A DNA stretch of 64,000 nucleotides from Torymus aiolomorphi. Taxonomy: Eukaryota > Arthropoda > Insecta > Hymenoptera > Torymidae. A model generated the notes under the pieces. The model was not told the DNA's origin. It saw only the letters and a program-made list of their open reading frames with translations, and did no database searches. Position numbers and translations under genes: made by a program. The stretch spans positions 211,724,297 to 211,788,296 of the forward strand of contig CM070874.1 of NCBI GenBank assembly GCA_036365515.1, given 5' to 3'. Below, piece after piece: positions 10,572-23,339 of the stretch. Within the stretch, counting starts at the first letter, position 1, and every line of letters starts with the position of its first letter.

Positions 10572-13500
10572 TATGATAGAAATGACCTGCAAAAAAAAGA
10601 AAAACCATGTTTTCAGTACTTTTTATTCTTAATCAACTGGAAATATGGATTTTTATCATTTTTTTCCTCAAAATATAGTAGGTTCACGATAAAATGGCTG
10701 TTTTTACCAATATTTTCCTAGTAAATGGAAAAAAGAGAGTGGAATCGAGCGAAAAACAGCGATAAACCATGATTTTCTGACTTGTTTGCACTCCAATCGC
10801 AGGAAATATTGATTTGGATCCTTGTTTTCCGCAAACTAATGTGGTTTTATGCTAAAAATGACTGGCTTTGGATTGGGATCGGTGTTTTTCTAAAATAGCA
10901 AAGGTTTATTCTGGCATTGCCTGTTCTTAACAATATTTTCCGATTAGATGGAGAAAAGGGGGTGGAATCGTGCGAAAAACAGCGAATAACCATGAATTTC
11001 AGTCCTGGTTACTCTTTAAACGCAGGAATTATAGATTTATATCATTGTTTTCCGCAAAATAAGGTAGTTATCGATGGAAATGAATGGCTTTGGATTTGGA
11101 TTGCTGTTTTTCTCAAAAAAACGTATGTTTATGATAGAATTGCCTGTTTTTACAAATATTTTCCTATTATGTGGAGAAAAGTGCGTGAAATTATGCTAAA
11201 AACAACGAACAACCATGTTATTCAGTACTTTTTGTTCTTAATCGGCGAGAAATATGGATTTTTATTATTGTTTTCCTGAAAATATTGTAGGTTTACGTTA
11301 AAATGCCTGCTTTTACCAATATTTTCCTAGTATATAGAGAAAAGAGCGTGGAATCATGAGAAAAACAGCGATAAACCATGGTTTTTAAGACCTGTTTGAT
11401 CGTTAAATGCAGGAAATATGGATTTGGATCATTGTTATACGCAAAATAAGGTAGTTTTATGCCATAAATGCCGGATTTTACCAATATTTTCCTAATACAT
11501 AGTGTAAAATGTCTGTTTTTACCAATATTTTCCTAGTATATGGTGAAAAGTGCGTGGAATCCTGCAAAAAACAGCGAAATACCATGATTTTCAGTACTTT
11601 TTGGAATTCAAACGCAGTAAATTTCGAATTGGTTCTGTGGTTTTCTCAAACTAACGTAGGTTTATGATAGAAATGACTGTTTTTACCAATATTTTCCTAA
11701 AACATGGTCAAGAGTACGTTGTATCCTGAAAAAAACAGCGAAAAACCATGATTTTCAGTACTTTTTGTTCCTATTCTGCTAGAGAATATGGATTTGGTCA
11801 TTGTTTTCCTCAAAATCACGAAGTTTTATGCTAAATAAGCCTATTTTTACATATCTCTTCCAATTATATGTCGAAAAGTACGTTGTATCCTTTAAAAAAC
11901 AGCGAAAAACCATGATTTTCGGAACTTTTCTTCTTCATCTTCTGGAAATAGGGATTCCGATCATTGTTTTCGTCAAAATAACTTAGGTCTATGTTAAAAA
12001 TGCACGTTTTTACCAATATTTCCCAAGTATATGTTGAAAAGTACGTTGAATCCTGAAAAAACAGGAAAAACCATGATTTTCGGTACTTTTTTGTTCTTAA
12101 TCTGCTGGAAATATGTATTGGGATCATTGATTTCCTCAAAATAACGAGCTTTTGTGCTACATATGCCTGAATTTACCAATATTTTCCTAGTATATGGTGA
12201 AAAGTGCGTGGTATCCTGCAAAAAGCAGCGAAAAACCATGATATTCGGTACTTTTTGTTCATAATCTGCTGGAAATATGGATTTGGATCATTGCTTCCCT
12301 CAAAATGACGAAGTTCTATGCTGAATATGCCTGTTTTTACCAATATTTTCCAAGTATATGGTGAAAAGTATGTTGTATCCTGATAAAAACATCGTAAACC
12401 ATGATTTTCAGTACTTTTTGTTCCTATTCTGCTGGAGAATATGGATTTGGTCATTTTTTTCCTCAAAATCACGCAGTTTTATGCTAAATATGCCATTTTT
12501 GCCAATATTTTCCTAGTATATGGTGAAAAGTACTTTGTATCCTGAAACAAAACAGCGAAAAACAATGATTTTCGTACTTTTTGTTCTTAATCTGCTGGAT
12601 ATATGGATTTCCATCATTGTTTTCGTCAAAATAACTTAGGTCTATGATAAAAATGCCTGTTTTTGCCAATATTTTCCTAGTATATGGTGAAAAGTACGTT
12701 TTGTCCCCAAAAAAACAGCGAAAAACCGTGATGTTCGGTACTTTTAGTTCTTATTCCGCTGGAAATATGGACTTGGATCGTTGTATTTCCTCAAAAAGAC
12801 GAAGTTTTATGCTAAATATGCCTGTTTTTATTAATATTTTTCAAGTAAATGGTGAAAAGTATTTTGTAGCCTGAAAAAAACCGCGAAAATCCTTGATGTT
12901 CGGTACTTTTGGTTCTTAAGCTGCTGGAAATATGGATTTCGCTCATTGCTATCCTCAAAATAACGAAGTGCTATGCTAAATATGCCTGTTTTTACCAATA
13001 TTTTCCTAAAACATGGTCAACAGGATACGTTGTATCCTGAAAAAAACAGCGAAAAACCATGATTTTCAGTACTTTTTGTTCCTATTCTGCTAGAGAATAT
13101 AGATTTGGTCATTGTTTTCCTCAAAATCACGAAGTTTTATGCTAAATAAGCCTATTTTTACATATCTTTTCCAATTATATGTCGAAAACTACGTTGTATC
13201 CTTTAAAAAACAGCGAAAAACCATGATTTTCGGAACTTTTCTTCTTCATCTTCTGGAAATAGGGATTCCGATCATTGTTTTCGTCAAAATAACTTAGGTC
13301 TATGTTAAAAATTCACGTTTTTACCAATATTTCCCAAGTATATGTTGAAAAGTACGTTGAATCCTGAAAAAACAGTGAAACACCATGATTTTCGGTACTT
13401 TTTGTTCTTAATCTGCTGGAAATATGTATTGGGATCATTGATTTCCTCAAAATAACGAGGTTTTGTGCTACATATGCCTAAATTTACCAATATTTTCCTA

Positions 13501-15846
13501 GTATATGGTGAAAAGTGCGTGGTATCCTGCAAAAAGCAGCGAAAAACCATGATATTCGGTACTTTTTGTTCTTAATCTGCTGGAAATATGGATTTGGATC
13601 ATTGCTTCCCTCAAAATGACGAAGTTCTATGCTAAATATGCCTGTTTTTACCAATATTTTCCAAGTATATGGTGAAAAGTATGTTGTATCCTGATAAAAA
13701 CATCGTAAACCATGATTTTCAGTACTTTTTGTTCCTATTCTGCTGGAGAATATGGATTTGGTCATTTTTTTCCTCAAAATCACGCAGTTTTATGCTAAAT
13801 ATGCCATTTTTGCCAATATTTTCCTAGTATATGGTGAGAAGTACTTTGTATCCTGAAAAAAAACAGCGAAAAACAATGATTTTCGTACGTTTTGTTCTTA
13901 ATCTGCTGGATATATGGATTTCCATCATTGTTTTCGTCAAAATAACTTAGGTCTATGATAAAAATGCCAGTTTTTGCCAATATTTTCCTAGTATATGGTG
14001 AAAAGTACGTTTTGTCCCCAAAAAAACAGCGAAAAACCATGATGTTCGGTACTTTTAGTTCTTATTCCGCTGGAAATATGGACTTGGATCGTTGTAATTC
14101 CTCAAAAAGACGAAGTTTTATGCTAAATATGCCTGATTTTATTAATATTTTTCAAGTAAATGGTGAAAAGTACTTTGTAGCCTGAAAAAAACCGCGAAAA
14201 TCCTTGATGTTCGGTACTTTTGGTTCTTAAGCTGCTGGAAATATGGGTTTCGCTCATTGCTATCCTCAAAATAACGAAGTGCTATGCTAAATATGCCTGT
14301 TTTTACCAATATTTTCCAAGTATATGGTGAAAAGTACGCTGTATCCGGAAAAAAACCTCGAAAAACCATGATTTTCAGTACTTTTTTTTCCTATTCTGCT
14401 GGAAATATGGATTTGGCTCACTGTTTTCCTCAAAATCACGAAGTTTTATGATAAATATGCCTATTTTTACCAATATTTTCGAAATATATGGTGAAAGGTA
14501 TGTTGTATCCTGAGAAAAAAACGAAAAACCAAGATTTTCAGTACTTTTTGTTCTTCATCTGCTGGAAATATGGATTTCGATCATTTTTTTCGTCAACATA
14601 ACTTTGGCCTATGCTAAAAATGACTTTTTTTGCAATATTTACCTAGTACATGGTGAAAAGAGCGTGGTATCCTGCAATAAAAAGCGAAGAACCATGATTT
14701 TCGGTACTTTTTGTTCTTAACCCGCGGAAATATGTATTGGGATCATTGTTTTCCACACAACGGCGAACTTTTATGCTAAATATGCCTGTTTTTACCAATA
14801 TTTTCCATGTATATGGTGAACAGTACGTTGTATCCTGAAAAAAACAACGAAAACCCATGATTTTCGGTACTTTTTGTTCATAATCTGCTGGAAATATGGA
14901 TTTGGATCATTGTTTTCCTCAAATTGACGAAGTTTTATGCTAAATATGCCCGTTTTTACCAATATTTTCCTAGTATATGGTGAAAAGTACTTTGTATCCT
15001 GAAAAAAACAGCGAAAAACCATGATTTTCGTAGTTTTTGTTCTTAATCTGCTGGATATATGGATTTCCATCATTGTTTTCGTCAAAATAACTTAGGTCTA
15101 TGCTAAAAATGCCTGTTTTTGCCAATATTTCCTAGTATATGGTGAAAAGTACGTTTTGTCCCGAAAAAAACAGCGAAAAACCATGATGTTCGGTACTTTT
15201 AGTTCTTATTCCGCTGGAAATATGGACTTGGATCGTTGTTTTCCTCAAAAAGAATAATTTTATGGTAAATATGCCTGTTTTTATTAATATTTTTCAAGTA
15301 AATGGTGAAAAGTACTTTGTAGCCTGAAAAAAACAGCGAAATTCCTTGTTGTTCGGTACTTTTTGTTCTTAATCTGCTGGAAATATGGATTTCGCTCATT
15401 GCTACCCTCAAAATGACGAAGTTCTATGCTAAATATGCCTGTTTTTACCAATATTTTCCAAGTATATGGTGAAAAGTACGCTGTATCCGGAAAAAAACAT
15501 CGAAAAATCATTATTTTCAGTCCTTTTTGTTCCTATTCTGCTGGAAATATGGATTTCGATCATTGTTTTCGTCAAAATAACGAAGTTTTATGCTAAATAA
15601 GCCAATTTTTACATATCTTTTCCAATTATATGTCGAAGAGTACGTTGTATCCTGAAAAAACAGCGAAAAACCATGATTTTCAGTACTTTTTGTACTTTAT
15701 CTGCTGGACATATGGATTTCGATCATTGTTTTCATCAAAATAACTTAGTTGTATGCTAAAAATGCATGTTTTTATCAATATTTTCCAATGATATGGTGAA
15801 AAGTGCGTGGTCTTTTCCCAGTATATGGTAAAAAGTACGTGGTATC
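10572..15846 (+). repeat. satellite block 3, forward orientation
   Basis: The ~163-bp monomers resume immediately after Ty3-B. From 10572 to about 11700 they parallel 58349-59460, including rare variants such as GACTGGCTTTGGATTGGGAT, with a 47-bp loss near 10587. From about 11700 to 14320 two copies of a 1,311-bp eight-monomer unit lie in tandem. The block ends in a truncated monomer (GTGCGTGGTCTTTTCCCAG) at the orientation switch. No gene was seen. Confidence 0.92.
11700..14320 (+). repeat. 1,311-bp higher-order repeat (8 monomers), two tandem copies
   Basis: Corresponding points lie 1,311 bp apart: 11801/13112, 12173/13484, 12644/13955. Copies run at about 11700-13010 and 13011-14320 and differ by only scattered bases and small indels. 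Monomers inside one unit are far more different from each other. 1,311/8 gives 163.9 bp, matching the monomer. This is the classic signature of higher-order satellite amplification. Confidence 0.85.
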
Positions 15847-18800
15847 AGGCATATTTAGCACAAAACTGCGTTATTTTGAGGAAAACAATGATACCAATCT
15901 ATATTTCCGACAGAATAAGCACAAAAACTACCGAAAATCATGGTTTTTTGCCGTTTCTTGCAGGATCCCACGCTCTTTTCACCAAATACTGGGAAAATAT
16001 TGGTAAAACAGGCATTTGTAGCATAGACCTATGCTATTTTGACGAAAACAATGATGGAAATCCATATTTCCAGCAGATCAAGAACAAAAAGTACTGACAA
16101 TCATGGATTTTCGTTTTTTTCTCAGGATACAACATACCTGTCAAAATATAATTGGAAAATATTGGTACAACCAGGTATTTTAATCATAGACCTATGCTAT
16201 TTTAACAAAAACAATGGTCGTAATCCATATTTCCAGCAGATTAAGAACGAAAAGTACGGAAAATCATGGTTTCTCGCTATTTTTTTCAGGATACAAAGAA
16301 CTTTTCAACTTATACAGGAATATTTACCTTAAAACTTCGTCGTTTGGAGGAACACAATGATCCAAATCCATATATGCAGTAGATTACGAACAAAAAGTAC
16401 CGAAAATCATGGTTATTCGCTGTTTTGTGCAGGATACCACCCACTTTGCACCATATACAAGAAAAATATTTGTAAAAACAGACATATTTAGCATAAAACT
16501 TCGTCTTTTTGTGGAAAACAATGATCCAAATCCATATTTCCAGCAGATTAAAAACTAAAAGTACTGAAAATCATGGTTTTTCTTTGTTTTGTGCAGGATA
16601 CCACGCACTTTTCACCATATACTAGGAAAATATTGGTAGAAACAGGCATTCTCAGCATAGACCTAAGTTATTTTGACGAAAACAATTATCGAAATCCATA
16701 TTTCCAGCAGAGAAAGAACAAAAAGTACTGAAAATCATGGTTTTTCGCGGTTTTTCCAGGATTCCACGTACTTTTCTCCATAGAGTAGGAAAATATTGGT
16801 AGAAACAGGCATTTTTAGCGCAAAACTTCGTCATTTTGAGTAAAACAATGATCCAAATCGATATTTCCAGCAGATTAATAACAAAAATGACCGAAAATCA
16901 TGGTTTTTCGCTGTTATTTGCAGGATACCACGCACTTTTCAACATATAATTGGTAAATATTGGTAAAAACCGATATTTTTATCTTAACCTAAGTTATTTA
17001 GACGAAAACTATGATGGAAATAAATATTTCCAGCAGATTGAGAACAAAAAGTACCGAATATCATGATTTTTCGCTGCTTTTTGCAGGATACCACGCACTT
17101 TTCAACATATACTAGGAAAATATTCGTAAATTCATGCATATTTATCACAAATATTGGTAGAAACAGGCATTTTTAGCGCAAAACTTCGTCATTTTAAGGA
17201 AAACAATGATCCCAATCCATATTACCAGCAGATTAAGAACAAAAACTAACGAAAATCATGGTTTATTGCTGTATTTTGCAGGATCCCACGCACTTTTTAC
17301 CATATACTAGGAAAATATTGGTAAAAACAGACATTTTAAACCATGTATTAGGAAATATTGGTAAAATCCGGCATTTATGGCATAAAACTACCTTTTTTTG
17401 CGGAAAAGAATGATCCAAATCCATACTTCCTGCAATTGGAGTGCAAACAGGTTAGAAAACCATGGTTTTTCGCTGTTTCTCGCACGATTCCTCGCTCTTT
17501 TCACCATTTACTTGGATAAAATTGGTAAAAACAGCCATTTTATCGTGAACCTACTATTTTTGAGGAAAACAATGATAAAAATCCATATTTCCAGCCGTTT
17601 AAGAACAAAAAGTACTGAAAATCATGGTTTTTCTTTTTTTTTGCAGGGATCCACAGACTTTTTACCATATTTTAGGAAAATATTGATAAAAACAGTCATT
17701 TCTATCATAAACCTACGTTAGTTTGAGAAAACCACCGAACCAAACCGAAATTTAATGCGTTTGAATTCCAAAAAGTACTGACAACCATTTTTTTCCCTGT
17801 TTTTTGCAGGATTCGACGCACTTTTCATCATAGACTAGGAAATATTGGTAAAAACGGGCATTTTTTCCACATATTAGGAAACTGTAGGTAAAAACAGGCA
17901 TTTCTATCATTAACCTACGTTATTTTGAGGAAAACAACGAACCAAATCGAAAATTCCTGCATTTGGATACCAAAAAGTACTGACAAACATATTTATCCGT
18001 GTTTTTTGCAGGATACTAATTGGAAAATATTGGTAAAAACAGGCATATTTAGGACAAAACTTCGTCATTTTGAGGAAAACAATGATCCAAATCCTTATTT
18101 CCAGCAGATTAAGAACAAAAAGTACCGAAAATCATGGTTTTCGCATTTTTTGCAGGACAACACACACTTTGCACCATATAATAGGAAAATATTGGTAAAA
18201 ACAGGAATTTTTAGCGTAGACCTAAGCTATTTTGACGAAACCAATGATCGAAATCCATATTTCCAGCAGACAAAGAACAAAAAGTACTAAAAATCATGGT
18301 TTTTCGCGATTTTTCCAGGATACCACGCACTTTTCACCATATACTTGGAAAATATTGGCAGAAACAGGCGTTTTTAGCATAAAACTTCGTCATTTTGAGT
18401 AAAACAATGATCCAAATCGATATTTCCAATAGATTAATAACAAAAATGACCGAAAATCATGGTTTTCCGCTGTTTTTTGCAGGATACCACGCACTTTTCA
18501 CCATATAATTGGAAAATATTGGTAAAAACATGCACTTTTAGCATACACCTAAGTTATTTTGACGAAAACAATGATGGAAATCCATATTTCCATCAGATTA
18601 AGAACAAAAAGTACTGAAAATCATGGCTTTTCGCTGTTTTTTTTTCAGGATATAACGTACTTTTCACCATACACTTGGAAAATATTGGTAAAAACAGATA
18701 TTTGTAGCTTAACCTAAGTTATTTTGACGAGAACTATGATGGAAATAAATATTTCCAGCAGATTAAGATCAAAAAGTACCGAATATCGTGGTTTTTCGCT

Positions 18801-19875
18801 GCTTTTTGCAGGATACCACGCACTTTTCACCATATACTAGGAAAATATTGGTAAAAACAGGCATATTTAGGATAAAACTTCGTTATTTTGTGGAAAACAA
18901 TGTTGCAAATCCATATTTCCCACAGATGAAGTACAAAAAGTACCGAAAATCATGGTTTCTCGCAGTTTCTTGCAGGATCCCACGCTCTTTTCACCAAATA
19001 CTAGGGAAATATTGTTAGAAACCGGCATTTTTAGCATAGACCTAAGCTATTTTGACGAAAACAATGATCCAAATCCATATTTCCAGCAGATTAAGAACAG
19101 AAAGTACCGAAAATCATCGTTTTTCGCTGTTTTTTGCAGGATACCACGCACTTTTCACCATATACTTGGAAAATATTGGTAGAACCAGGAATTGTTAGCA
19201 TAGACCTAAGTTATTTTGAGGAAAACAATGATCGAAATCCATATTTCCAGCAGACAAAGAACAAAAAGTACTGAAAATCGTGGTTTTTCGCTGTTTTTTG
19301 TAGGATACCACGCACTTTTCACCATATACTAGGAAAATATTGGTAGAAACATGCATTTTTATCATAGACCTAAGTTATTTTGACGAAAACTATGGTCGTA
19401 ATTCATATTTTCAACAGATTAAGTACAAAAAGTACAGAAAATCATGGTTTTTCCCTGTTTTTTTCAAGGTACAACGTACTTTTCACCATATAATTGGAAA
19501 ATATTGATAAAAACATGCATTTTTAGCATTTACCTAAGTTATTTTGACGAAAACAATGATCGAAATCCATATTTCCAGCAGATTAAGAACAAAGAGTACT
19601 GAAAATCATGATTTTTCGCTGCTTTTCTCATCATTCCACGCGCTTTTCTCTATACACTAAGAAAATATTGGTAAAAGCAGGCATTTTAACGTAAACCTAC
19701 AATATTTTCAGGAAAACAATAATAAAAATCCATATTGCCAGCATAGTAAAAACAACAAGTACTGAAAATCATGGTTTTTCGCTGTTTTTTCAGGATACCA
19801 CGCTCCTTTCACCATATAGTAGCAAAATATTGACAAAAACAGGCATTTCTAGCATAGAAATAAGTCATTTTGACT
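15847..19875 (-). repeat. satellite block 4, reverse orientation
   Basis: About 24 monomers on the minus strand. The left junction switches from forward GTACGTGGTATC to reverse AGGCATATTTAGC at 15846/15847. The right junction, TTTTGACTTAGCACTTATTGG, is near 19875, where a different forward subfamily starts. About 16490-16720 resembles 590-838. No gene was seen. Confidence 0.9.
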
Positions 19876-21075
19876 TAGCACTTATTGGTATTCAATAGCC
19901 GGAAATTTGGATTTGTTTCGTTCTTTTTCTCAAAATAATGTAGGTTTATGATAGAAATGCCTGTTTTTACCAATATTTTCCTAATATATGGTTAAAAATG
20001 CATGTTTTTACCAATATTTTCCTAATATATGGTGAGAAATGCCTGTTTTGACCAATATTTTGCTAGTATATGGTGAACAGTGCGTGGAATCCTGCAATAA
20101 ACAGGGAAAACCATAATTTAAAGTACTATTCCTCTGCGTGAGTTGGAAATATGGACTTTTATAACTCGTATCCTCTAAATATCGTGGGTTCACGATAAAA
20201 TACATTGTTTAACCAATATTTTCCTAGAATATGTTGAAACGTGTGGAATCCTGCAACAACCAGGGATAACCATGATTTAAAGCACTTATTGGCATTTAAA
20301 CGCCGGAAATTTAGATTTATTTCGTTCTTTTTCTCAGAATAAGACAGTTTTATGCTGGAAATGCCTGTTTTTACCAATATTTTCTTAGAATATGGTTAAT
20401 AGTGCGTGGAATCCTGCAATAAACAGTGAAAGCCATAATTTCAGGTACATTTTCTCTTCTTGAATTGGAAATATGGAATATTTGGTATCCTCTAAATATC
20501 GTGGGTTCACAGTAAAATACATTGTTTTCCCAATATTTTCCTAGTATATGGTGAAAAGTGTGTGGAATCCTGCAACAAGCAGGGAAAACCATAATTTAAA
20601 GCACTTATTGGTATTCAAACGCCGGAAATTTGGATTTGTTTCGTTCTTTTTCTCAAAATAATGTAGGTTTATGATAGAAATTTCTGTTTTTACCAATATT
20701 TTCCTAATATATGATTAAAAATGCATGTTTTTACCAATATTTTCCTAATATATGGTGAGAAATGGCTGTTTTTACCAATATTTTCCTAAAATATGTTGAA
20801 AAGGGTGTGGAATCCTTCAACAAATAGGGAAAACCATGATTTAAAATACTTATTGGCATTCAAACGCCGGAAATTTAGATTTAATTCGTTCTTTTTGTCA
20901 AAATAACGTAGGTTTATGCTGGAAATGCCTGTTTTTACCAATATTTTCCTACAATATAGTGAAAAGTGCGTGGAATCCTGCAATAAACACGGAGAGCCAT
21001 AATGTCAGGTACTTTTTCTCTTCTTGAATTGGAAATATGGACTTTTATATTTGGTATCCTCTAAATATCGTGGGT
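19876..21075 (+). repeat. satellite block 5, forward, second subfamily
   Basis: Monomers are marked by AGCACTTATTGGTATTCAAA, CGCCGGAAATTTAGATTTG and CTCTAAATATCGTGGGTTCAC, unlike the flanking blocks. The block is cut by Ty3-A at CTAAATATCGTGGGT and resumes in phase at 30618. Confidence 0.9.
21072..21075. repeat. target site duplication of Ty3-A (left)
   Basis: GGGT immediately left of the 5' LTR matches GGGT at 30618-30621. Four to five bases are usual for Ty3/Gypsy insertion. Confidence 0.85.
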
Positions 21076-22115
21076 TGTAACGAAGTTCGAAATCCGCGGG
21101 CGAACTACCACGCGCGCGAGCCATCGTGGAGCGAAGCGGGGATGCGCAGGCGCGAGTAGGGCGGATCGGCAACGGTGCGCGCGAGAACGAGTCATTGGAG
21201 TTTCTGCCGATTCGGTGCGCGTACGTGTCGAGGAAGCTCCGTCGTCCAGGTGCGAGAGAGTGCGATTGAAAGAGAGAGTGAGAGAGAGGAGAGCAGCGAG
21301 AAAGAGAGCGACAAGGAAGAGAGAAAGAGGCAGGAAGTGCATCAAGGGTGAGGTCCACGAGCCTCCAGAGGACGTCTCCGACACCCGTGATCCACGGGAG
21401 AACGCGCCGGATCCAGCCCGGATTTCGCCGCCATCTATGCGAGGTTAGTGCCTGGAGGCCCCCGCGTGCGTGCGAGACTCTACCTCGGCGCGCGAGGTAG
21501 AGAGCGTCGGAGACGAGAGGTGCACCTCGTCTCCGTGAGTGTATGTGTGCGCGACATCCGCGACGCGTGCGACTCGCGAGGCATTTTGGACCTCGCGAGA
21601 ATTAGGGACCGCGGCGCGCTCATTATTCTTTTCCTGTGAACCCCTTTTATTACCTGTGAATAAACCTGTCTTTTGTATTTCCTAGTTAAGAGTTCGCGAA
21701 TTATTATTTCGCCCCCTTCCCTTCCGCCGTTATTCCTACGAGCACCTCGGATACCGCCGCCTCTGCAGGATCGCCGACTTCCTCGGCGATCATCTGAGCT
21801 CCAGGTACTCCCGCTTTTTTCCCCTTTTACGGGAGCGCGAAGAGTCACACGCAATTACAAAATTCCCGGGTAACTTCTGAGTTACCCGGTTGTGTTCAGT
21901 CAGCGAACGGCATTGCACCGAGCGCGCGCAGAGCCGGCAATTCTGCCAGGGCGCCGCTCGAGCCGCAACGTAGGCGAGCATCGTCCTCGACGAGCAGCGC
22001 CGAGAAAAGCATCATCGTTGCGGAGCAGTGTGAGCGAGAGAGAGAGAGAGCATACAGGTAAGCTTCCGGCATTGCCGAAAACTCTCTCGCTCCGAAAACT
22101 ATTCGCCCTGTTACA
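21076..22115 (+). repeat. 5' LTR of Ty3-A
   Basis: 1040 bp, beginning TGTAACGAAGTTCG and ending CCCTGTTACA, with a 6-bp terminal inverted repeat. It is much more GC-rich than the satellite. It holds AATAAA at 21659-21664 (possible polyadenylation signal), purine-rich AG tracts around 21250-21340 and a GA microsatellite near 22030-22050. Short open frames inside look like by-products of GC-rich composition. Confidence 0.95.
21659..21664 (+). promoter_or_regulatory. AATAAA polyadenylation-type signal in 5' LTR
   Basis: AATAAA within TGTGAATAAACCTGTC; the identical site in the 3' LTR is at 30164-30169. If used, it would mark the end of the R region. Confidence 0.5.
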
Positions 22116-22117
22116 AC

Positions 22118-22135
22118 TGGCGCCCGTACGTGTGG
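22118..22135 (+). promoter_or_regulatory. primer-binding site of Ty3-A
   Basis: TGGCGCCCGTACGTGTGG starts two bases after the 5' LTR. A TGG start is expected for complementarity to a tRNA CCA end. I do not assign the tRNA; matching to tRNA 3' ends of the host would settle it. Confidence 0.8.
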
Positions 22136-22934
22136 ATACAGTAGGATAGCGCGCGGCGCGTGTTTGTAAACACGCGCGGGCTCGCAACACAGCCGACACC
22201 GCGATCGTTCGACCGTGAGAGTGTATGTATGTGGGCGAGAGTGTCGTAGACAATTCTATGTCTACAAAAATACTTTGCGACAACAAGTATTATATCGCGA
22301 GCAGAAACGAAAATAATTCGGACCTCGCGATATATAGGCCCATTTACACAAAGGTTCGTAGCTTTGCTTTTCCCTCATACTAATTCGGTTTATAATCAAT
22401 TAGTAAGTCGTTTAGCGATATAGCTAAACAACTAGGAGATATTTTCGTTCGTTCTAAAACCTTATTTGTTTGCTCGGATAAATAGCAAAAGACGGAAAGA
22501 GAGATTATTGTTGGTAATAATCCAACAATAATTAATCAATTAAGGAAAATTATTAAGAATAAAAATTAAAAATTATTAGAATTACAAACTAAAAATTATT
22601 AACTTAAAGGGATAAAAATTATTAATAATAATAACAAATAAAAATTATAAATAGTAATAACTAATAAAAATTATAAATAATAATAATTAATAAAATTTTT
22701 TTTTGTGTTTTTAGTACTTTTGAAAATAAATTTAAAATTTTTTTTTGTGATTTTTGAAGGAAATTAAAAATTTTTTTTTTTGGTTTTTCCTTCCTTCTTT
22801 CTTCAACCATTTAATCTCTCTCCGCCTTATTGTTTTTTGGAAATCAGCAAGTTTTCTATCTTTCGTGTGGCCCTTTATTATAGGCTCACGTGTACAAGAA
22901 CATTTTGATTTTTTTTTAGTAACGGTTAAATAAA

Positions 22935-23052
22935 GCGTCGCCGTATTTTGACGAGCGACGCAAATACCAAACGTGTTCTCGTTCCACAGTTTATTTTATT
23001 ATTTTGTAGTGGAAGGAGAAAACGAACGTCTCGCAAACTAAAGTTTTGCGAG
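22935..23052 (+). other. leader RNA module, copy 1 (three hairpins)
   Basis: Hairpin 1: GCGTCGC (22935-22941) with GCGACGC (22955-22961), 13-nt loop. Hairpin 2: TTCTCGTTCCAC (22976-22987) with GTGGAAGGAGAA (23009-23020), one mismatch. Hairpin 3: CTCGCAAA (23030-23037) with TTTGCGAG (23045-23052), 7-nt loop. The same three occur in order about 287 bp downstream. Confidence 0.75.
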
Positions 23053-23221
23053 AAGATTTTGGTTTTGATATATTCGCTGTTATATAGGAGAAACAAAATC
23101 AGGGGAAAAGCAAGCGCGATTTCTTTCTACGTCTGCACTTTTTGTAGAATACCCTGCAATTTAAGGCACTCAAAATTCTTTTTTCGAGTGAATTGTTTTC
23201 TTTCAACGACTGTTAAACGGG

Positions 23222-23339
23222 GTGTCGCCGAATTTTATCGCGCGACACAATTTCCGAACGCACCCTCTTTCCACAATCTATTTTATTATTTTGCGGTGGA
23301 AAGAGAGGGCGAACTTCTCGCAGACTAAAGTTTTGCGAG
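23222..23339 (+). other. leader RNA module, copy 2 (three hairpins)
   Basis: Hairpin 1: GTGTCGC (23222-23228) with GCGACAC (23242-23248), 13-nt loop; against copy 1 both sides changed together (C-G to T-A). Hairpin 2: CTCTTTCCAC (23265-23274) with GTGGAAAGAG (23296-23305). Hairpin 3: CTCGCA (23317-23322) with TGCGAG (23334-23339). Loops of hairpin 2 share TATTTTATTATTTTG in both copies. Confidence 0.75.

Larger units (their letters stand above)
650..17400. repeat. segmental duplication, copy A
   Basis: Landmarks in this span recur in the same order and orientation at about 48.6-62.7 kb. They are the reverse/forward satellite junction (840 and 48760), Ty3-B (6156-10571 and 52885-58348), its right satellite flank to about 11.7 kb (and 59.4 kb), and the truncated-monomer forward/reverse junction (15846 and 61634). 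The marker around 17134-17340 also recurs at about 62433-62640. The offset falls from about 47.9 kb to 45.8 kb because copy A holds extra satellite monomers around 11.7-15.8 kb. The outer limits are approximate. Confidence 0.75.

Noticed and set aside
360..21000. Many 60-130-codon frames encoding similar peptides (for example ...SPYTRKILVKTGIFSIDLSYFDENND...) on the strand opposite the satellite
   Set aside because: They are translations of the same satellite monomer. The period is 162-164 bp, so the frame changes from monomer to monomer, and no start context, domain or codon-position constraint is visible. The same applies to the other satellite blocks.
21005..22286. Long overlapping frames on both strands of the Ty3-A LTRs
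   Set aside because: GC-rich, low-complexity sequence gives open frames in several phases at once, and the region is an LTR.
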